From Deltaproteobacteria bacterium UBA2385 (GTDB taxonomy: Bacteria > Myxococcota_A > UBA796 > UBA2385), in the NCBI GenBank assembly GCA_002343455.1, contig DDSR01000323.1:3140-13628 (forward strand): a DNA stretch of 10,489 nucleotides. The letters run 5' to 3'. A program made the position numbers and the translations under genes. Below, piece after piece: positions 6,861 to 10,489 of the stretch. Position 1 is the stretch's first letter. Each line of letters starts with the position of its first letter. The notes beneath the pieces were generated by a model. It made no database searches and had not been told where the DNA came from. It saw nothing but the letters and a program-made list of their open reading frames with translations.

Positions 6861-8374
6861 TCCTCTCTTTGCTGGCCTCGCTGGCCCTGGCCTCCCCCGT
6901 ACAACGCGGCCTGCTGGTCTGTCCGGATCTGCGAAGCTGTGAGCAGGACGCCGAGTGGCTCGCGCCGATCGGCGGCGGAGGCCCCGGCGGCTTCGAGCTG
7001 CTGGACTTCGAGCGGGTCATCGCCGTCGGCGCCGTGCCCGACGGGCTGGCCGATCGAGACGCCTACGAGGCCGCCCTGGCCCAGGCGCGCACGGCCATGG
7101 AGCGCGGGCGCTGGGGGGCGGTGCTGGAGGCCTCCCAGGCGGGGCTGGCGGCCCTCTCGCGCTGGCGAGGCCCGGTCAAGACCCAGGAGCTCTTCGATCT
7201 GTACTACATGCGCGGGGCCGCCGCGGTCGAGCTGGGCCGGGATCGCTCCCAGGCCTACAGCTTCCGTCAGGCCGTCGCCGTCGCCAACGGCCAGGACCTG
7301 CCCCGCCCGGCCAGCTCCAGCGCGGTGCAGCAGGCCTGGCTGGACGAGCAGCGCAAGGCCATGGTGGCCGGAAAGGGCGAGCTGGTGCTGGGCGGCGGGC
7401 CGCCGGGCACGGGCTGGAAGGTGAACGGTCGCACCGTCCCCGCGGGCACCGTCTCCCTGCTGCCGGGCAACCACCGGGTCAGCGCCACGGCCCCCGGCCA
7501 GGTGCGCTCCTGGACCGTCGATGTCCCGATCCTCCCCGAGCGCAGCAGCCGGGTCGAGCCGGACTTCGCCTCCTACGAGGAGCAGGCGGCCGTCTATGCC
7601 GCGCTGGTCCAGGCCGTCGACACCCTCCAGGCCCCCGATCCGCTCAAGGATCTGCTGGTGGCATGGTGCCAGGCCCATGGCGTCGAGGAGCTGCGCCTGA
7701 TGCGCCTCTTCGAGGTGGTCGAGCCGCTGGCGGTCTCCCCGGTCCTGCTGGGCCCCGAGCCGAAGGACCGCCCCGCCGCCGCCGCGGGCGAGGCCGTCGA
7801 CATGGGCGACGGCGTGCCCACCACCTTCGAGGGCGAGGTCCTGCAGCGCCACCGCGCCAAGGACGAGGGCCATGTGCAGCGCACCACCCGGCTGCGGATG
7901 GTGTTCTTCGATCCCGCCACCCGGCGCTTCAGCGCCGACCCTTCCGTCTCGACGGCCTTGCAGGAGTCGCCCGAGCGGCTGCGGCTGCTCGCCCGCGCCG
8001 GTGGGATGCGCGCCATGGGCCGCTCGCACCTGGGTCTGGACCTGGGCCTGCTGGTGCCGGTGGGCCCGCTGCGCATCGACGGCCGCCTGGGCTGGGTGCG
8101 CGCGGACCGCCCCTACAACCTGTACGAGGACTGGGTCGATCACCAGCTCGCCCATCTGTACCTGGGGGCCCGCTGGTCGCCCGAGTGGGCCGTGGCGCCC
8201 TTCCTCGGCGCGGGGGTCGAGGTCCTGGCGCCGGCGGCGGTCGGCGGCAGGCTGGGCACCGGAGTGGATCTGCGCTTCGCGCGGGACTGGCAGGCTGAGG
8301 TGGAGCTCGCCGGGGGGCTCTTGGACAAGGGCTTGCAGCTTGGCGGGGGGCTGGCGCTGGGGCGGTCGTTCTAG
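6857..8374 (+). CDS. exported protein with PEGA-like domain and predicted outer-membrane-type C-terminus
   Basis: The 505-residue product starts at the ATG overlapping the M23 stop (ATGA, 6857-6860). A longer frame upstream lies wholly inside the M23 gene and is not used. A short leader (MILSLLASLALA) suggests export. Residues about 68-150 are Ala-rich and helical with TPR-like character (ALAQARTAMERGRWGAVLEA, then YYMRGAAAVELGRDRSQAY). Residues about 172-235 look like a PEGA-type beta domain: GELVLGG, WKVNGRTVPAGTVSLLPGNHRVS, then WTVDVPILPERSSRV. From about 390 to the end, alternating hydrophobic strands (LGLDLGLLVPVGPLRIDGRL, AHLYLGARWSPEW, VAPFLGAGVEVL, LGTGVDLRFARDWQAEVEL) end in a terminal Phe (GRSF), typical of outer-membrane beta-barrels. 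It may be an envelope sensor or anchor working with the M23 protein. I do not recognise a named family for the whole chain. Confidence 0.75.
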   Translation: MILSLLASLALASPVQRGLLVCPDLRSCEQDAEWLAPIGGGGPGGFELLDFERVIAVGAVPDGLADRDAYEAALAQARTAMERGRWGAVLEASQAGLAALSRWRGPVKTQELFDLYYMRGAAAVELGRDRSQAYSFRQAVAVANGQDLPRPASSSAVQQAWLDEQRKAMVAGKGELVLGGGPPGTGWKVNGRTVPAGTVSLLPGNHRVSATAPGQVRSWTVDVPILPERSSRVEPDFASYEEQAAVYAALVQAVDTLQAPDPLKDLLVAWCQAHGVEELRLMRLFEVVEPLAVSPVLLGPEPKDRPAAAAGEAVDMGDGVPTTFEGEVLQRHRAKDEGHVQRTTRLRMVFFDPATRRFSADPSVSTALQESPERLRLLARAGGMRAMGRSHLGLDLGLLVPVGPLRIDGRLGWVRADRPYNLYEDWVDHQLAHLYLGARWSPEWAVAPFLGAGVEVLAPAAVGGRLGTGVDLRFARDWQAEVELAGGLLDKGLQLGGGLALGRSF

Positions 8375-8388
8375 TTCCGCCAGGTGTA

Positions 8389-8415
8389 ACTAGCTAGTGC
8401 CTGGCACTAGCTAGT
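8389..8415. repeat. perfect 13-bp inverted repeat rich in CTAG between convergent operons
   Basis: The arms actagctagtgcc (8389-8401) and ggcactagctagt (8403-8415) are exact reverse complements around a single T at 8402. As RNA this would fold on either strand into a stem of about 11-12 bp with a 3-5 nt loop. Each arm contains the 10-bp self-palindrome actagctagt. The element sits 14 bp after the PEGA-protein stop, and the right arm contains the stop codon of the Mpo1-like gene (8411-8413). Position and symmetry suit a bidirectional terminator, but no T-tract follows on either strand. A protein-binding or recombination palindrome is the alternative. Confidence 0.75.
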
Positions 8416-8851
8416 CTGCCCGGGCGGGCCGCCAGCTCCCCGTGAGCAGGGCCACGAAGAAGATCGGCCCTACCAGCGCCTGGACCAGGTTGCGGGCGAA
8501 GGAGGGACGGTTCTTCTCCCAGATCGAGTGGCCGGCGAGCTGCACCGTCCAGCCGACGACCGCCATGCCCACCACGACCGGCGCCGGGACCAGCTCGGAG
8601 AGCGGCAGGCAGAGGCCGAAGAGCAGGGCCATGCCCAGGCCCAGGCGCGGCCAGGCCCAGAGGTAGAAGGCCGAGGCGAAGAGCCAGCCGAGGTGTCCGA
8701 GGCTGAGGCCCGCCCCGAGCTGCACCCAGTGCAGCATCGCCAGGATGTGGAAGACGATCAGCGGGATGGCCAGCTTGTGGGTGAGGCGGTTCGTCGGGTG
8801 CCGGTGGTCGGCGGCGTACTCGTCGAAGAGGCGGGCGAGGGTCGGGTTCAT
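8411..8851 (-). CDS. Mpo1-like (DUF962) integral membrane protein
   Basis: This 146-residue protein matches the DUF962/Mpo1 family. It has the signature YAADHRHPTNRLTH, giving H16, N21 and H25, followed by an IPLIV membrane entry. Near the end it has GHSIWEKNRPSFARNL with H108, the usual GHxxFE...P motif with Trp in place of Phe. Hydrophobic segments at about 28-45, 51-67, 70-86, 91-107 and 119-136 suggest four or five membrane helices. Yeast Mpo1 is an Fe(II)-dependent dioxygenase that alpha-oxidises 2-hydroxy fatty acids. The histidines are kept here, so a similar reaction is possible but unproven for bacterial members. Its ATG overlaps the stop of the MopE-type gene upstream (ATGA, 8848-8851). 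Its stop lies inside the 8389-8415 palindrome. Confidence 0.85.
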   Translation of the reverse strand: MNPTLARLFDEYAADHRHPTNRLTHKLAIPLIVFHILAMLHWVQLGAGLSLGHLGWLFASAFYLWAWPRLGLGMALLFGLCLPLSELVPAPVVVGMAVVGWTVQLAGHSIWEKNRPSFARNLVQALVGPIFFVALLTGSWRPARAD

Positions 8852-10131
8852 CGCCCGAGTCTACCTCGCTTCCTCCGCCGCGCCGCCAGCAGCGAGAGCC
8901 CCGCCAGCAGCAGCCCTCCGCCAGGCCCGTTCGCCGCGCAGCGCCAGCCCTGGTAGACCTCGACCTCGCCGTCGCAGTCGTTGTCCTTGCCGTCGTTCAG
9001 CTCGGTTGCGCCGGGGTAGATCGTGGGATCGGCGTCCTCGCAGTCGCCGGCCTCCTCGGTCCAGCCGTCGCCGTCGTCGTCGTACAGCTCGGTGCCCTCG
9101 TCCACGATGCCGTCGCAGTCGTTGTCCAGCAGGTCGGGCAGCTCGATCGCACCCGGGAAGATGAATGCGTCGGCGTCGTTGCAGTCTCCGTCCACCTCAG
9201 CGATGCCGTCACCGTCGTCGTCGTAGAGCTCGGTGCCCTCGTCGACGGTGCCGTCGCAGTCATTGTCCAGGCCGTCGGCCAGCTCGGGCGCTCCGGGGAA
9301 GATCGCGCGGTTGTCGTCCTCGCAGTCTCCCTCGTCCTCGGTCCAGCCGTCGCCGTCGTCGTCGTAGATCGACGTCCCCTCGTCCACGATGCCGTCGCAG
9401 TCGTCGTCCCGACCGTTCGGCAGCTCCTCGGCGCCCGGGAAGACCAGGGGGTCCAGATCGTCGCAGTCGGACTCGGACTCTGCGAAGCCGTCGCCGTCAT
9501 CGTCGAAGGTGTCGGTGTCCTCGTCGACGATCCCGTCGCAGTCATTGTCCAGGCCGTCGCTGAACTCGGGCGCGCCCGGCCAGACCCAGGCGTTGCCGTC
9601 GTCGCAGTCGCCTTCGTCCTCGGTCCAGCCATCGCCGTCGTCGTCGTAGACGGTGGAGCCCTCGTCTACGCTGCCGTCGCAGTCGTTGTCCAGATCGTCG
9701 ACCAGCTCGGGCGCGCCCGGGTAGACGTCGGCGCGCACATCGTCACAGTCGCCCTCGTCCTCGGTCCAGCCGTCGCCGTCGTCGTCGTAGACGGAGGTGC
9801 CCTCGTCCACGACACCGTCGCAGTCGTTGTCGAGCCCGTCCTCCCACTCGAAGGCCGAGGGGTAGACCAGCGGGTTGGCGTCGTCGCAGTCGCCCTCGTC
9901 CTCGGTCCAGCCGTCGTAGTCGTCGTCGAACTCGTCGGTCTCTTCGTCGACCAGGAAGTCGCAGTCGTTGTCGATGCCGTCCAGGATCTCCGTAGCGCCG
10001 GGGTTGCGATAGGGGTCCAGGTCGTCGCAGTCGCCCTCCGCGACGCTGTAGCCGTCGGCGTCTACGTCCTCGTCGAGGGCGTGGACGGGCGCCGCCCACA
10101 GGAGCAGCAGGAGGGCGAGGGCGGGTCTCAT
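8848..10131 (-). CDS. secreted MopE-type repeat protein with MYXO-CTERM-like tail
   Basis: The 427-residue product starts at the ATG at 10131-10129, which overlaps the stop of the DUF4870 gene as ATGA. The longer frame from 10419 is rejected because its first 96 residues are an Arg/Pro-rich out-of-frame reading of that gene. A signal peptide (MRPALALLLLLWAAPVHA) is followed directly by eight units running from residue 22 to about 392. The chain ends with GWRC (C398), a Gly/Leu-rich hydrophobic segment and RRRKRGRLGR, a MYXO-CTERM-like sorting tail. It has no catalytic domain, so the protein is almost only repeats and extremely acidic apart from the tail. It is probably surface-displayed and binds Ca2+ or another metal, or acts as a structural stalk. 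The family name comes from the copper-binding MopE of Methylococcus; copper binding is not shown here. Confidence 0.88.
   Translation of the reverse strand: MRPALALLLLLWAAPVHALDEDVDADGYSVAEGDCDDLDPYRNPGATEILDGIDNDCDFLVDEETDEFDDDYDGWTEDEGDCDDANPLVYPSAFEWEDGLDNDCDGVVDEGTSVYDDDGDGWTEDEGDCDDVRADVYPGAPELVDDLDNDCDGSVDEGSTVYDDDGDGWTEDEGDCDDGNAWVWPGAPEFSDGLDNDCDGIVDEDTDTFDDDGDGFAESESDCDDLDPLVFPGAEELPNGRDDDCDGIVDEGTSIYDDDGDGWTEDEGDCEDDNRAIFPGAPELADGLDNDCDGTVDEGTELYDDDGDGIAEVDGDCNDADAFIFPGAIELPDLLDNDCDGIVDEGTELYDDDGDGWTEEAGDCEDADPTIYPGATELNDGKDNDCDGEVEVYQGWRCAANGPGGGLLLAGLSLLAARRRKRGRLGR
8956..10068 (-). repeat. array of eight 47-residue MopE-type units
   Basis: Units begin at residues 22, 69, 116, 163, 210, 257, 304 and 351, an exact 47-residue (141-bp) spacing with no insertions. 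The consensus is DDDGDGWTEDEGDCDD, six variable residues, PGAPEL, DGLDNDCDGIVDEGT and a short variable end. Each unit has two Cys (one in GDCDD or GDCED, one in NDCDG). The first unit (DVDADGYSVAEG) and the sixth and eighth (CEDD, CEDA) are slightly divergent. This array is more uniform than the one at 5322-6770 and lies in the opposite orientation to it. Confidence 0.92.
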
Positions 10132-10489
10132 CCGTTCCAGGCTTCCGTGGCCGGGTAGCCGGGGCGCTCGCCGTTCCAGGCGCGCCAGGCCATCCAGGCC
10201 TCGTAGGCCATCCAGGGCAGGATCAGGAAGGCGCCGAAGCCGCAGGTGACGGTCGCGACGATGATGAAGGCGACCAGCGCGCCGAACTGGACGATCATCC
10301 CCTGGCGGGCGCGGAAGGCGAGGTAGTCGTTCTTGCCGTCCTTGTTCATCAGCCAGATCACCAGCGGGCCGAAGCCGGCGAAGCCGACCAGCACGCAGAG
10401 GTGGATGGCGGCGCCCCACATGCGCTCCTCGTCGCTCTGTCCGCCGGGCTGGGCCGATGGCGCGACCGGGGTCTGGGGCGGGGGCGAGC
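10128..10489 (-). CDS. DUF4870 family membrane protein (5' end outside the window)
   Basis: The first ATG in the window is at 10421, giving 97 residues, but the frame stays open upstream to the window edge and reads SPPPQTPVAPSAQPG, then GQSDEER directly before that Met. A Pro-rich N-terminus followed by (D/E)ER-W is usual for DUF4870 proteins, so the true start lies beyond 10489. Counting from the internal Met, hydrophobic stretches lie at about 4-24 (HLCVLVGFAGFGPLVIWL) and 41-75 (GMIVQFGALVAFIIVATV, then FGAFLILPWMAYEAW), and the end is NGERPGYP. These small membrane proteins have no established function. The gene heads the operon inside the window, and its TGA overlaps the MopE-type start (10128-10131). 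Confidence 0.85.
   Translation of the reverse strand, partial: SPPPQTPVAPSAQPGGQSDEERMWGAAIHLCVLVGFAGFGPLVIWLMNKDGKNDYLAFRARQGMIVQFGALVAFIIVATVTCGFGAFLILPWMAYEAWMAWRAWNGERPGYPATEAWNG

Noticed and set aside
6707..8155. 482-codon minus-strand frame opposite the PEGA-like gene
   Set aside because: Its composition is that of a GC-rich shadow, and it runs across the junction of two coupled plus-strand genes with real domains.
8956..10068. The 141-bp repeats as a CRISPR array or other non-coding repeat
   Set aside because: The units are in frame, diverge mostly at variable protein positions and encode MopE-type motifs, with no spacer-like unique segments and no cas genes.
10132..10419. Upstream extension of the MopE-type gene to a start at 10419
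   Set aside because: The extra 96 residues are Arg/Pro-rich and out of frame with the DUF4870 gene on the same strand. The ATG at 10131 is followed by a clean signal peptide and forms an ATGA overlap.

Overview
The window is very GC-rich and gene-dense, with almost no intergenic space. The best guess for its origin is the Myxococcota (formerly Deltaproteobacteria). Two proteins carry MopE-type Asp/Cys repeats (DxDxDG...GDCDD...PGAPE...DNDCDG). Both end in a MYXO-CTERM-like tail: a Cys, a hydrophobic helix and an Arg cluster. A DUF4870 protein and a PEGA-like envelope protein fit the same group. The assignment is inferred from these families, not from a marker gene.

Layout. (1) Minus strand, 4028 down to 51: a tightly overlapping cassette of a CelD/FemAB-type GNAT acyltransferase with two tandem Cys-containing C-terminal repeats, an acyl carrier protein (DSVQRL), and an AMP-forming fatty acyl-AMP ligase-like adenylation enzyme. 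A further gene may start at position 40 and run off the left edge. (2) About 52 bp of divergent spacer at 4029-4080. (3) Plus strand, 4081 to 8374: a lipoprotein with TolB/PD40-like blades, an M23 (LytM) endopeptidase fused to ten MopE-type units and a MYXO-CTERM-like tail, and an exported protein with a PEGA-like domain and a barrel-like C-terminus. (4) A perfect 13-bp inverted repeat rich in CTAG at 8389-8415, where the plus and minus operons converge. (5) Minus strand, from the right edge down to 8411: a DUF4870 membrane protein (5' end outside the window), a secreted protein made of eight 47-residue MopE-type units with a MYXO-CTERM-like tail, and an Mpo1-like (DUF962) membrane protein.

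How the genes may work together. The left cassette has the parts to adenylate a fatty acid, load it on the ACP and pass it to an acceptor amine or other group through the GNAT; the acceptor is unknown. The middle operon looks like envelope or peptidoglycan remodelling at the cell surface. The right operon pairs a surface metal-binding-type repeat protein with two small membrane proteins. Within all three operons, five of the six gene junctions are ATGA stop/start overlaps and the sixth is a 14-nt overlap, so translation is probably coupled throughout. No RNA gene, CRISPR array, insertion sequence or phage gene was seen.
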